Source: JBAZOJ01 sp041648755 (GTDB lineage Bacteria > Planctomycetota > B143-G9). From it: DNA of 11,717 nt. Of this stretch, positions 1 through 7,001 are shown piece by piece. How positions within the stretch are numbered: position 1 is the first letter of the stretch; the number at the start of each line of letters is the position of its first letter. The notes under the pieces were generated by a model. That model saw only the letters and a list, made by a program, of their open reading frames with translations. It ran no database searches and was not told the origin of the DNA. The stretch covers positions 1 to 11,717 of the forward strand of contig JBAZOJ010000105.1 in NCBI GenBank assembly GCA_041648755.1, written 5' to 3'. Made by a program: the position numbers and the translations under genes.

Positions 1-1901
1 TTGAACATGATGAAGCCAGGCTGGTCAGACGGCGGAGCTTCCAGGTAGTAGCCGTCGCTCATCAGGCGGGGCTCCAGCGACAGTTCGCCTCCGGGATAGA
101 GGACATCGAATTTCCGGCTGCCTCCGGCCGAGCGCAGGTACATCGAAAGCGGCGTTCCCACAAGAACGGACTTGCGCAGGCCCACCAGCGTACCTGCGGC
201 ATAATGCGCCAGGCGGTGGCAGATGGGCGGGAAAACAGGTCTCAGCGGAAGCGCCGACCATGCGCGGTCGAGACCGAACCCTACCATCACAATTCTACCC
301 ATTCCGTAGCGGCAACCGAGAATCGCCGCCCAGCCGTTTTCGAAGGCTGCGATCCGCTCTACCTCGGCTGCGCCGGGGTCGGACTCCATGTGCACAATTG
401 AGGTCAGCGACTCGTTGCACAGCAACTGAAGCGACTTCTCCGGAATGCCCGTCCAAATGGGGTGAGCCAGAGACAGCGATGTGAAGTTCACGAAGTAGCC
501 CTGCTTCTCGCTTACCGCGAGCCCATTTATGGAGCCCGGCAGAACCGACTCGCCGGAACCGGCGCCCCACGCACTGGAATAGACGGCCGGATTGGTCTGC
601 GCCCCCGGCACAACCACGAGCCCGCCGCCAGCCCGGACAAATTCGGTCAATTCCTTGCGCAACGATGGAGATATCGTCAGCGGATCGAGCAGGAAAACAA
701 CCTGCACATCGGCGAGCGAGCTTGGGGTGAATTCATCCACGCTGATTTGACGGGTCGAGATTCCTGCCACGCCGTTTTCGCCGCGCTTCCATCCCGGGTC
801 AAGCGCACAGCGAAGGTAATAGGCCGCATCAAGCGCAGGGGCGTCAGACGGTCGCCCGTTGATTATGAGTGCTTTGAGCATGGGGCTCGAAAAGAAGGCC
901 ACATTGAAATTGTTGTCAGCCCTGAGGTCGTCGCCATCGAGCGAAGCGACTATCGAGTGGAATCCCCCGCCAAGGGGGGCGATATCGAAGGCGAAATGCT
1001 GCTTGCCTTCGGACGTCATGGGAAAGGACTGCTCTCCGGTCTTCTTGCCATCAACGGAAACGGAGACACGGGCCACGAAGTCGGCGCGCGACGCATTGAA
1101 TGCGTCGCCCTCAATCGAGAGAGACCCGTCGCCAGCACCGGCGGAGGACAACGTCACCTGCTGGAGCGTGGCGTTTCGGATGCTGCTCGGGGTGAATGAA
1201 ACGGCGTACACATTTAGGCCGTCGGCATCGGAATCGCGCAAAGTGGAAAGCGGGGAGTCTTTCAGGTTCTCCCAGGTGGTGCGCTGGAAGTCCGACAGCA
1301 GGTAGATTTCGCGGTTGGGGGTCTCGGCGGACCTCGTCAGTTCGACAGCACGCTTGAGCGCGCCAGCGGGGTCGCCGATCGAGTATCCGGGCTTGAGCTC
1401 ATTGATCGCCGATTCAAGGACCGGCCCGGGCGGGAGCGGAGCGTTGACCACTCTCCCCACGGACGAGAAATCGCCAACCAGCGGCACGACGGCCAGCCGG
1501 TCGGTGTTCTTCATCTCGGCGGCCTGTTTGGAGATCAGGGATTTGGCGCGTTCGAAGTTCGTCACGCCGCCGACCTGGGCGTCCATCGAGAGCGAATTGT
1601 CCAGCAGGAAGATCATCGTGACCGGTGCGTCCTCCTTGCCAGAGAAGCCAGCGCCCCGCAAGACGGGACGGGCCATGGCAAGGGCGACGAGCAGGATCAG
1701 GGCGATCCGCAGCATGAGCAGGATCATTTCCCTGATGCGCTGGCGCATCGAGAGCCGGGCGTGGATTTCCTTGAGGAATCGGAGGGAGGAGAAGGACAGC
1801 GGCTTGGCCTGTTTGCGCTGCATAAGGTGAATAATCACCGGCACGGCCACGGCAGCCGCGCCAAGCAGAAACAGAGGGGAAAGGAAGGACAGGCCCAACA
1901 T
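1..1901 (-). CDS. N-BatA / von Willebrand A domain membrane protein, C-terminus cut by window edge
   Basis: Reading from the ATG at 1899-1901 the frame stays open for 633 codons to the left edge. Residues 1-27 form a first hydrophobic helix (LSFLSPLFLLGAAAVAVPVI, then HLMQRK) and about 58-80 a second ending in MARPVL. This is the standard aerotolerance N-terminal (BatA) layout, anchoring the protein in the inner membrane. A vWA domain follows from about 94 to 235. Its metal site shows D101, S103 and S105 (DNSLS) and D204 (LLSDFQ), but where the family has Thr the sequence reads GDPAGAL, so G176 replaces it. Residues about 335-555 look like the class I glutamine-amidotransferase-like fold common in these proteins (VVFLLDP, then RAGGGLVVVPG). 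GGAG lies seven bases before the ATG and supports this start. Relatives usually sit with MoxR ATPase and DUF58 genes and are thought to act in envelope or metal-dependent assembly; those partners would have to lie beyond the left edge. The family call is firm, the role unknown. Confidence 0.9.
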   Translation of the reverse strand, partial: MLGLSFLSPLFLLGAAAVAVPVIIHLMQRKQAKPLSFSSLRFLKEIHARLSMRQRIREMILLMLRIALILLVALAMARPVLRGAGFSGKEDAPVTMIFLLDNSLSMDAQVGGVTNFERAKSLISKQAAEMKNTDRLAVVPLVGDFSSVGRVVNAPLPPGPVLESAINELKPGYSIGDPAGALKRAVELTRSAETPNREIYLLSDFQRTTWENLKDSPLSTLRDSDADGLNVYAVSFTPSSIRNATLQQVTLSSAGAGDGSLSIEGDAFNASRADFVARVSVSVDGKKTGEQSFPMTSEGKQHFAFDIAPLGGGFHSIVASLDGDDLRADNNFNVAFFSSPMLKALIINGRPSDAPALDAAYYLRCALDPGWKRGENGVAGISTRQISVDEFTPSSLADVQVVFLLDPLTISPSLRKELTEFVRAGGGLVVVPGAQTNPAVYSSAWGAGSGESVLPGSINGLAVSEKQGYFVNFTSLSLAHPIWTGIPEKSLQLLCNESLTSIVHMESDPGAAEVERIAAFENGWAAILGCRYGMGRIVMVGFGLDRAWSALPLRPVFPPICHRLAHYAAGTLVGLRKSVLVGTPLSMYLRSAGGSRKFDVLYPGGELSLEPRLMSDGYYLEAPPSDQPGFIMF

Positions 1902-1908
1902 CAGTATT

Positions 1909-1939
1909 CTCCGGGCAATTGCCGTGCCACTCTATTCTA
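1909..1939 (-). promoter_or_regulatory. Ribosome site and possible -10 box for the BatA/vWA gene
   Basis: On the minus strand GGAG (1909-1912) stands seven bases before the ATG. TAGAAT at 1934-1939 matches five of six -10 positions and would give a leader of about 26 bases. No good -35 hexamer lies 16-18 bases further upstream (ATAGCC at 17), so the promoter is weak, activator-dependent or not real. A GC-rich dyad, AGCCCCGGCCGGGCT (1946-1960), fills the expected spacer. Confidence 0.4.
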
Positions 1940-1981
1940 TCCGCGAGCCCCGGCCGGGCTATGAAAAACGCCAGCGATCCG

Positions 1982-2009
1982 GCTGACGGCCGGTGGCCGG
2001 AGGCTGCAG
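1982..2009 (+). repeat. GC heptamer run (GCCGGAG type)
   Basis: Four consecutive 7-base units start at 1982, 1989, 1996 and 2003, each beginning GC. The central two are GCCGGTG and GCCGGAG. The same unit recurs in phase at 2205, 2493 and 9572. Confidence 0.6.
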
Positions 2010-2144
2010 CTGATCCAAGACATGAGGAGGTCGGTTTGATGGCTGTTGCCGACGGACTGCAGATGAGGACTAACATGCGTGTTTTTCCGCCACTTTGGGC
2101 CTTAAATGGCCGATTTGCGGACAGGAGCAGAGCGAAGAGCCCTA

Positions 2145-2171
2145 ACATCGATAGTCAGGATGAAGAGGATA
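2145..2171 (-). repeat. Nonamer repeat, copy 1
   Basis: On the minus strand this is three 9-base units: TATCCTCTT, CATCCTGAC and TATCGATGT. The 34-base segment 2141-2174 matches 2299-2332 at 32 positions; the only differences are two adjacent bases in the middle. Confidence 0.75.
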
Positions 2172-2197
2172 AGATAGTCAGGGGCATTAGACCTTAG

Positions 2198-2218
2198 GCT
2201 GTGGGCCGGAGGGCGGAA
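2198..2218 (+). repeat. Short GC heptamer run
   Basis: GCTGTGG followed by GCCGGAG (2198-2211) is identical to two adjacent units at 9565-9578. A degenerate third unit follows. Confidence 0.5.
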
Positions 2219-2229
2219 AAGGCGTGGAG

Positions 2230-2285
2230 GGTGTCACGCGAAGGCGTACCCAGTATCCCCTTGAAGGGTGACGAAGTCGCGAAGG
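2230..2285. repeat. CGCGAAG-rich degenerate repeat patch
   Basis: CGCGAAGGCG (2237-2246) and CGAAGTCGCGAAGG (2272-2285) are two related blocks separated by 25 bases that include the dyad CCCTTGAAGGG. The segment 2230-2244 recurs with one mismatch at 6741-6755, where it covers the -35 box of the NHL-propeller gene. Confidence 0.4.
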
Positions 2286-2302
2286 GAAGAAAGGAAACCC
2301 TA

Positions 2303-2329
2303 ACATCGATGCTCAGGATGAAGAGGATA
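2303..2329 (-). repeat. Nonamer repeat, copy 2
   Basis: This has the same three-unit structure and orientation as the copy at 2145-2171, differing at two bases in the middle unit. Confidence 0.75.
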
Positions 2330-2384
2330 AGAGAGAGATTTGGCTTTGTTCGGATCAAGGAATCTGAACGGGATCAGTGGCTGC

Positions 2385-2411
2385 TATCCTGGGTATCCTG
2401 TGCATCCATGT
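2385..2411 (+). repeat. Nonamer repeat, copy 3, opposite orientation
   Basis: The plus strand reads TATCCTGGG, TATCCTGTG, CATCCATGT. It has the same 27-base length and 9-base phase as copies 1 and 2 but is inverted relative to them, and it is more diverged (about 19 of 27 positions shared with copy 1). Confidence 0.65.
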
Positions 2412-2427
2412 AGAGATTCCGGAGACT

Positions 2428-2451
2428 TCACATCGATATTCAGGATAGGAG
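2428..2451 (-). repeat. Nonamer repeat, copy 4 (two-unit form)
   Basis: The minus strand contains TATCCTGAA then TATCGATGT. The 24 bases are identical to 6952-6975, in a different gap 4.5 kb away. The copy lies about 100 bases past the stop of the PQQ-propeller gene. Confidence 0.75.
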
Positions 2452-2471
2452 AGACCACCCTCCTACGCCGA

Positions 2472-2527
2472 GCCTCCGGAGGGCTGCGCCGGGCCGGAGG
2501 CGGGAGGCTCTGAGCAGCACGCTGCAA
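2472..2527 (+). repeat. GC heptamer array with hairpin ends
   Basis: Eight units in strict 7-base phase start at 2472 and every seven bases to 2521; six of them begin GC. The first three units (2472-2492) are identical to 9530-9550. GCCTCCGG (2472-2479) pairs exactly with CCGGAGGC (2494-2501) across a 14-base loop. The hairpin lies 50-79 bases past the stop of the PQQ-propeller gene and could mark its transcript end, but no T tract follows, so I do not call it a terminator. Confidence 0.6.
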
Positions 2528-2550
2528 GACAGACTGTCCTGCGCGCAATG

Positions 2551-3792
2551 CTAATTCCGGATCTCCTTGGCCTCGAAGACGCGGAATACCCCCGATCGCA
2601 TATCACCCAGGAACAGGTAGCCGTCGCAATGGAAGCACACAGCGTCGAAATCATTGCCGCGAAACAAGGCATGCAATTCGTGGCCGCTCTCTCCCACGAG
2701 TTTCGGGGGCACACTGTCAACCGAAATGACCGCCGTGCCACCAGCTTTGCTCACGACGACGCGATTGTCCACAAGAAACAAGGGCTGCTGGCAGTAATCT
2801 ACCTTGACGCTGTCAACCGTGTGCGCGGAGGGATCTACCCTTGTCACATACAGGAATCCTGCGGATGACGTGACGTTGGCGAGCGGTGCCGTGCTCATCG
2901 TGCCGTACCAGAGCATCCGCTGTCTGGTCTGCGTGCGCCACACCTCCTTGCCATCCTTCAGGGAGAGAAAGACGAACCCGAAGGCGTCGTTGAAGCCGAG
3001 AAAGTCCCCGGAAGCGTTCAGGCCGAATGCGCCGACATCGTGGTCGTTCGGAGGCTCAAAACTGCATGACCAGAGCAGGCTACCGTCCTTCAGGCTTACG
3101 GCGCATGCTTTTACGTTGTCGTGGAGAAGCCAGCGACTGTGGGCGCTGGCGAAGTAGAGAACATCATTGTCATTACACATATCCTTGCGGCTCAGGTTCC
3201 GGTCAAAGGTGAAACCACAGTCCGTATCCCACGCCTTCGAGCCCGTGCGTTCGTCGTAAGCGATTATGTGCGACCCTGCATCGAAAATCTGCAGGCCAAA
3301 TGCTTCACAGACGACGGTACCCTCGACGTACTCGCGCGGTATCGTCCCAGTTGTCTTTCCGGTGCGCCAGTCCACAAGGTCGATCGCTCCGGGCCGACAG
3401 AGAAGCAGCGGCCAACCGATAACAAACTGCGAGTCCTTTGATTCCACGTGCGCGGTACTAATAAGCTTCCCGGTCGCGATCTCATATACCCAGGCGGCCT
3501 TCTCGTTGCCGACACAGAGCATACCATTTCTGACGGAATAGCTGCTCCATTCTCTGACCTGCCGCACCGCAGGATCGGGGAAAACGCTCACTTCCCGAAG
3601 GGAGTAGCTGATGCCCCAATCCTTGGCCTCTTCCCCGGAAGCAGCTCCCCAGAGGAGGACTCCCATCAGCAAGACGGCAATGGCATGCCGATTCCGCGGC
3701 AGAAAGGCTGAGGTCGGGCGGAGGATGGAACCCCATGAGATCATGTTGCCATTATCGCGCAGTTGGAGGCGGCTGTCAACCGGGAAGAGCAC
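2551..3792 (-). CDS. Exported PQQ-like beta-propeller protein
   Basis: The product is 413 residues and ends at TAG. It has a basic stretch (RNRH), a hydrophobic core (AIAVLLMGVLLWGAASG) at about residues 36-53, then acidic mature sequence, so it is exported or membrane-tethered. Five blade signatures of the PQQ/quinoprotein-like propeller type follow: ATGK near 106, RTGK near 143, RTGSKAW near 182, KDGSLLW near 235 and KDGKEVW near 279. Such domains form closed propellers; here there is no sign of dehydrogenase catalytic residues, so a binding or scaffold role is more likely than PQQ enzymology. The start is uncertain. GTG at 3790-3792 lies nine bases after the upstream stop with GGGG four bases before it; ATG at 3742-3744 (residue 17) gives a more normal signal peptide but has no visible ribosome site. 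The gene is almost certainly co-transcribed with the NHL-propeller gene upstream. Confidence 0.85.
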   Translation of the reverse strand: MLFPVDSRLQLRDNGNMISWGSILRPTSAFLPRNRHAIAVLLMGVLLWGAASGEEAKDWGISYSLREVSVFPDPAVRQVREWSSYSVRNGMLCVGNEKAAWVYEIATGKLISTAHVESKDSQFVIGWPLLLCRPGAIDLVDWRTGKTTGTIPREYVEGTVVCEAFGLQIFDAGSHIIAYDERTGSKAWDTDCGFTFDRNLSRKDMCNDNDVLYFASAHSRWLLHDNVKACAVSLKDGSLLWSCSFEPPNDHDVGAFGLNASGDFLGFNDAFGFVFLSLKDGKEVWRTQTRQRMLWYGTMSTAPLANVTSSAGFLYVTRVDPSAHTVDSVKVDYCQQPLFLVDNRVVVSKAGGTAVISVDSVPPKLVGESGHELHALFRGNDFDAVCFHCDGYLFLGDMRSGVFRVFEAKEIRN

Positions 3793-3801
3793 GGATCCCC
3801 G

Positions 3802-6696
3802 TCACTTTCCGTGCACCTTGTACCGGATGATGTCGCTTCCCACGCCGCAGTAGAGGAAGCCGCGCTTGTCGAACGCGAGCCCGGTCGCGTCGCTGTTGTC
3901 AGGGACCTGCCCTCCCCGCTGCTTCGCATCGTAGGGGAAGTGAGTCCACGAGTAGAGGTGCGTGCCGTCCGGCTTGAAGACCGAGATCCGCCCATTGACC
4001 TGGTCGCAGACGAACACATTGCCACTGGCGGGATCCACGGCAAGGTCCCACGGGTAGAGCAGCTTGCCGGGGAGCCTTCCCGGGCCGCTGAACGAGCGCT
4101 TTTGCACCCCTTCCTGCGTGTAAACGACGACACGGCAGGTGTATCCGTCAAGCACGTAGAGCAGGCCGTCGGGCCCGATATCCAACGCCTGCGGGAAGCG
4201 AAGCGCGTCCGCCCCGAACTCACCGGTCTTCTTGGGCTGATCGCCCGTCACATCCCACACGGAGACCTTGTTGTCGAGCGACTCGCAGACGAACATCACT
4301 CCGCGCTCTTCGTTGATTGCCATGTCAGCCGGCCAGTTGTAGCCTCCCAACACACGGGGTTTGTACTTCTCCTCCACGCGCGGCTGCCCCAGCCCGGGTG
4401 AGGTGAAGATGCAGCGCGAGGCTTCGGATATGTCCCAGCATTGGATCCGCCCGCCGAGGATTCCGCCTCCTCCGCCGTTGGTCAGGCAGTCGGAAACGTA
4501 GATGCGGCCGCGCTTCACGTCCACGGCGGCGGCCATCGGGAACAGGAAGAAGTCCCAGAACCCGCCCCAGAAGACGCCCTGCTCCTGCGGCGCGCCCGGA
4601 GGGAAGATCGTAACGCTGCACACCTTGAAATGGGGGCTCACGATCATTCCTGCCGCCGTACAGGCAATGCGGCCACTTTCCCCGGGGCCGTAGGACGGCC
4701 GGGTCTTGCCGTCGGTGTGAGTGGCCATATTCAGCCATTGCGCGTCCACCTCGATCCACTTTGGGTCGGCGTCGGCGCGTTCTATCTTGCGGTACTCCCG
4801 AGTGTCAGCCGCGGCAAGTTCACCCGTTGTATATGTTTCCTTGAGCGCCAGAAGATCTCCTCCCCGCCTGAAGAAGAGGTAGGGCTCTTTGCGGCTGTAG
4901 TCAAATCCCATGAAGCTGAGTTGCTCCTCCGACACGAAGACCACACCCTTGCCCGTAACGCTGAGGTCGTAGCCGGTCGAGCTGAACGCTGCCACCAGCT
5001 CGCCGCTTGGCGCTTGCGCAACCGAGTAGGCCGGGAAGTAATCGCGCGAGCCCGCCAGGATTTTGCCCAGGTCCTCGGCCTCGCCGAATCTCAGATTTTT
5101 CTCGTCATAGCCTGCCCGCAGCAGTCGGCCGGAGCGGACGAAGTACATCCAGGCCTTGCCCTTGCCGTCGCGTTTGAGAGTGGCCTGGGCATCTTCGCCG
5201 AAGTCGTCGTAGACCGGCACGAAATCGCCGTCCTTCGCCCAGCCCTTTGAAGTGGCTCGCAGCCAGGAGGACGCCTTGTCTTCGTAGCGAAGCGCGGTCC
5301 ACATGCCCGGCTTGCCGGGCGGAACATACTCGAAGACTACGAGGAAAGACCCGTCAGGAAGCGGAGCGATGCGCGGCGAAGCATAGTTTGTCTTGTCCGA
5401 CGAGTTGCCAACGATGAACTCGTGCGAGTAGTCCTTGTGGGGCTGCCAGCCGTCCTTCCCCCAGCGCTGCCAGGGGATGTCCTTCGCGCCAAGGTCAAGC
5501 CGGTCGGCAAGAAGGTGCATATCCGAGCCGAGCGTATAGTGCGTGTGCATAAGCAGACCGACGCCCGAATCAGACATCGCAAATCCCCAATTGGTCCCGG
5601 TGCCACCCCAGGAGTTGAACAGCGGCCTGCTGCGGTTGCGGCCGTAGTCAACTCCGCCAATCCACTGGTCCCAGTCGCCGTCACGGTAGCGCATATCGTG
5701 CAGGTTGCCATGGATATCGAGTATCATATGGTTGCTGGCGGTGCTGCAATCGGTCACGGCGTGAGTGTCTCCCGACTTGTCGGTGAAGAACTCCATCGTG
5801 CGCAAGGAGAACAGGCCGTCGAACACCGGGCGGACGGGCTGGTTGTGGTCGGTTGTCCATCCCGAAAGGGATCGGATTTCCCACTTCTTCAGCAGGCGGT
5901 TGAAGCGCCCCATCCCCCATCCAAGGTCCGCCGTGGGGAACGTGAAGACGAAGTTTCCATCGCGGTCGGTGAAACTGGCGCAGTGGCGCATTGTCCAGGC
6001 CAGATTAGTGAGAGGCGAATCACCATTGAGGCGCAGGCCCTTGTTGACGAGCTTCCATTCCTTTTTCGGACGCGTGCTCACGGCGGGGAGGCGGGTCCGC
6101 CTGCCGCGCTTGAGGCCGTCAGGGGCGTTCAGCACGGGAAGGAGGATGGGCAGGACGCGCGTGCCGCTCTCAAGGCCTGTCACCGGCAGGTCCCCTGCGC
6201 CACCCGGAACCACGCCGAGTTTCTTCAGCGAAGCGCCGTCGTACACGCGCACCTCGTCGCACTGGCCTCCTTCGACGCTAAAGCCCTTCAGCAGGAAAGA
6301 AGTTTCGGTCACATCGGCAACCGACGCTGAGGCACGCAGTGGAATATCGAACGACGGGCCGGGGATCTGCGTCCCGCCGGGGAGTATGCGCATTCCGCCC
6401 TCGCGATAGATTACGGTTATCCGCGCGTTGAGCGTTTCGCCCTGCTCCAGGTCAATGGGAAGCAGGCAGGTACGGTCGGAAGGCAATGCCGCGACCATGT
6501 GGGGCATGCCGGTCTCCCCCTGCAGGTTCCAGCCGATACTGATATCGGAAACGAGTGGTGCGACGGCGGGGGGGATTTCCCATTTAAGCAGGATGCCGAG
6601 GTCCGTTGTCTCGTAGTCGAGTTGGATGTTCTCGGAGAACGCGGGCGCGGCGAGGGTCAGCAGCAGCGCGATCATGAGAATGGCGGCTTTTTTCAC
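3802..6696 (-). CDS. Large exported protein with C-terminal NHL-type beta-propeller
   Basis: The product is 964 residues and starts with GTG. MKKAAILMIALLLTLAAPAFS (1-21) is a classic Sec signal peptide with cleavage before ENIQ. Residues about 23-118 and 119-205 are beta-rich and look like two fibronectin-III-like or similar sandwich modules (for example LLKWEIPP). About 225-650 contains repeated strand-turn units such as FTDRDGNFVFTF, APLPDGSFLVVF and QAPSGELVAAF, suggesting a first, degenerate propeller. About 715-962 is an NHL-like propeller, with blades at NWPADMAI (787), FPQALDIGPDGLLYVLD (834), YPWDLAVDPASGNVFVCD (881) and SDATGLAFDKRGFLYCG (935). NHL propellers usually bind proteins, glycans or other ligands. 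There is no membrane anchor or sorting signal at the C-terminus. The gene has its own promoter and leads a two-gene unit with the PQQ-like propeller gene. Family assignment of the C-terminus is good; the ligand and role are unknown. Confidence 0.88.
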   Translation of the reverse strand: MKKAAILMIALLLTLAAPAFSENIQLDYETTDLGILLKWEIPPAVAPLVSDISIGWNLQGETGMPHMVAALPSDRTCLLPIDLEQGETLNARITVIYREGGMRILPGGTQIPGPSFDIPLRASASVADVTETSFLLKGFSVEGGQCDEVRVYDGASLKKLGVVPGGAGDLPVTGLESGTRVLPILLPVLNAPDGLKRGRRTRLPAVSTRPKKEWKLVNKGLRLNGDSPLTNLAWTMRHCASFTDRDGNFVFTFPTADLGWGMGRFNRLLKKWEIRSLSGWTTDHNQPVRPVFDGLFSLRTMEFFTDKSGDTHAVTDCSTASNHMILDIHGNLHDMRYRDGDWDQWIGGVDYGRNRSRPLFNSWGGTGTNWGFAMSDSGVGLLMHTHYTLGSDMHLLADRLDLGAKDIPWQRWGKDGWQPHKDYSHEFIVGNSSDKTNYASPRIAPLPDGSFLVVFEYVPPGKPGMWTALRYEDKASSWLRATSKGWAKDGDFVPVYDDFGEDAQATLKRDGKGKAWMYFVRSGRLLRAGYDEKNLRFGEAEDLGKILAGSRDYFPAYSVAQAPSGELVAAFSSTGYDLSVTGKGVVFVSEEQLSFMGFDYSRKEPYLFFRRGGDLLALKETYTTGELAAADTREYRKIERADADPKWIEVDAQWLNMATHTDGKTRPSYGPGESGRIACTAAGMIVSPHFKVCSVTIFPPGAPQEQGVFWGGFWDFFLFPMAAAVDVKRGRIYVSDCLTNGGGGGILGGRIQCWDISEASRCIFTSPGLGQPRVEEKYKPRVLGGYNWPADMAINEERGVMFVCESLDNKVSVWDVTGDQPKKTGEFGADALRFPQALDIGPDGLLYVLDGYTCRVVVYTQEGVQKRSFSGPGRLPGKLLYPWDLAVDPASGNVFVCDQVNGRISVFKPDGTHLYSWTHFPYDAKQRGGQVPDNSDATGLAFDKRGFLYCGVGSDIIRYKVHGK

Positions 6697-6703
6697 TTGA
6701 CGG

Positions 6704-6709
6704 CCTCCC
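6704..6709 (-). promoter_or_regulatory. Ribosome binding site fixing a GTG start
   Basis: GGGAGG on the minus strand lies seven bases before GTG (6694-6696). The strong site plus the immediate signal peptide MKKAAIL decide this start despite the non-ATG codon. Confidence 0.85.
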
Positions 6710-6719
6710 GGCTATGAGC

Positions 6720-6748
6720 ATTGTACCCGCCGGGCGGCGCGGTGTCAC
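6720..6748 (-). promoter_or_regulatory. Sigma-70-type promoter for the NHL/PQQ propeller pair
   Basis: On the minus strand GTGACA (6743-6748) is followed after exactly 17 bases by TACAAT (6720-6725); each box matches five of six consensus positions. The predicted start near 6713 gives a leader of about 17 bases holding little beyond the ribosome site. The spacer is extremely GC-rich and contains the dyad CCGCCGGGCGG (6728-6738), which could be an operator or only composition. Confidence 0.75.
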
Positions 6749-6766
6749 GCGGAGGAAGGAACGAGA

Positions 6767-6787
6767 ATTGATGATTGATGAATGATG
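6767..6787 (+). repeat. ATTGATG heptamer repeat, three units
   Basis: Three consecutive 7-base units, ATTGATG twice and then AATGATG, lie just upstream of the NHL-propeller promoter. They are AT-rich, unlike the GC heptamers elsewhere, but share the 7-base period. Confidence 0.65.
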
Positions 6788-6790
6788 ATC

Positions 6791-6835
6791 CATTCGGCAG
6801 ACTCCCATTCGACAAGCTCCCATTCGACAGACTCA
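6791..6835 (+). repeat. 15-base tandem repeat, three units
   Basis: Three contiguous 15-base units start at 6791, 6806 and 6821, the second being CATTCGACAAGCTCC. They differ from each other at two to four positions. The unit resembles the TTCGACAAGCTCAGG element dispersed in many bacterial genomes. Confidence 0.75.
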
Positions 6836-6897
6836 GGGCTTGCCTTTTCCATTCTCCCAGAGGTAGAGGGGGCGGAGCGGCCTGCTTAGGCGTTCTT

Positions 6898-6973
6898 CGG
6901 CTGCTACCACCAGCCTCAAGCCTCAGGTCTCCAGCCAGCCCCGGAGGGGCCTCACATCGATATTCAGGATAGG
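6898..6973 (-). repeat. 76-base dispersed repeat, copy D
   Basis: This segment matches 9361-9436 at 71 of 76 positions with no gaps. It contains GC heptamers of the GGCTGGA type (6902-6936), a small hairpin GCCCC-GGA-GGGGC (6938-6950), and a two-unit nonamer (within 6952-6975). It ends 28 bases past the stop of the 745-residue gene. Confidence 0.85.
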
Positions 6974-7001
6974 AGGCGACGGTCGGCAATCCTCATCCCG
7001 C

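Larger units (their letters stand above)
1902..2550. other. Repeat-filled gap between the PQQ-propeller gene and the BatA/vWA gene
   Basis: This 649-base stretch has no credible gene. It holds heptamer runs (1982-2009, 2198-2218, 2472-2527), three nonamer repeats reading leftward (2145-2171, 2303-2329, 2428-2451), one reading rightward (2385-2411), and a CGCGAAG-rich patch (2230-2285). The open frames here are made of repeat sequence and lack good ribosome sites. I see nothing definable at 2010-2140 or 2333-2384. Confidence 0.7.
6697..7001. other. Gap between the 745-residue gene and the NHL-propeller gene
   Basis: This 305-base stretch contains the promoter and ribosome site of the NHL-propeller gene (6704-6748), an ATTGATG heptamer run, a 15-base tandem repeat, and a 76-base segment also found at 9361-9436. 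Nothing definable is seen at 6836-6897. No hairpin followed by a T tract was found after the stop at 7002. Confidence 0.7.

Noticed and set aside
462..1199. 245-codon plus-strand frame
   Set aside because: It is antisense to the vWA and amidotransferase-like region of the partial BatA gene; there is no motif support.
1414..2148. 244-codon minus-strand frame starting MLGLFALLLSA, resembling a signal peptide
   Set aside because: It overlaps the BatA/vWA gene in another frame, begins inside a nonamer repeat copy, and becomes P/R/A-rich nonsense. The in-frame BatA reading has clear domains and its own ribosome site.
1919..2197. 92-codon plus-strand frame in the left gap
   Set aside because: It is composed of heptamer and nonamer repeat sequence, without a ribosome site or homology-like features.
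2472..2501. Intrinsic terminator for the propeller unit
   Set aside because: The 8-base-pair hairpin is real, but no T tract follows on the minus strand, so the call stays at hairpin within a repeat.
5422..6330. 302-codon plus-strand frame
   Set aside because: It is antisense to the NHL-propeller gene, with a biased composition and no motif.
6693..6989. 98-codon minus-strand frame with repeated LSNGS
   Set aside because: The repeats come from translating the 15-base tandem repeat in phase. It has no ribosome site and overlaps the promoter of the real gene.
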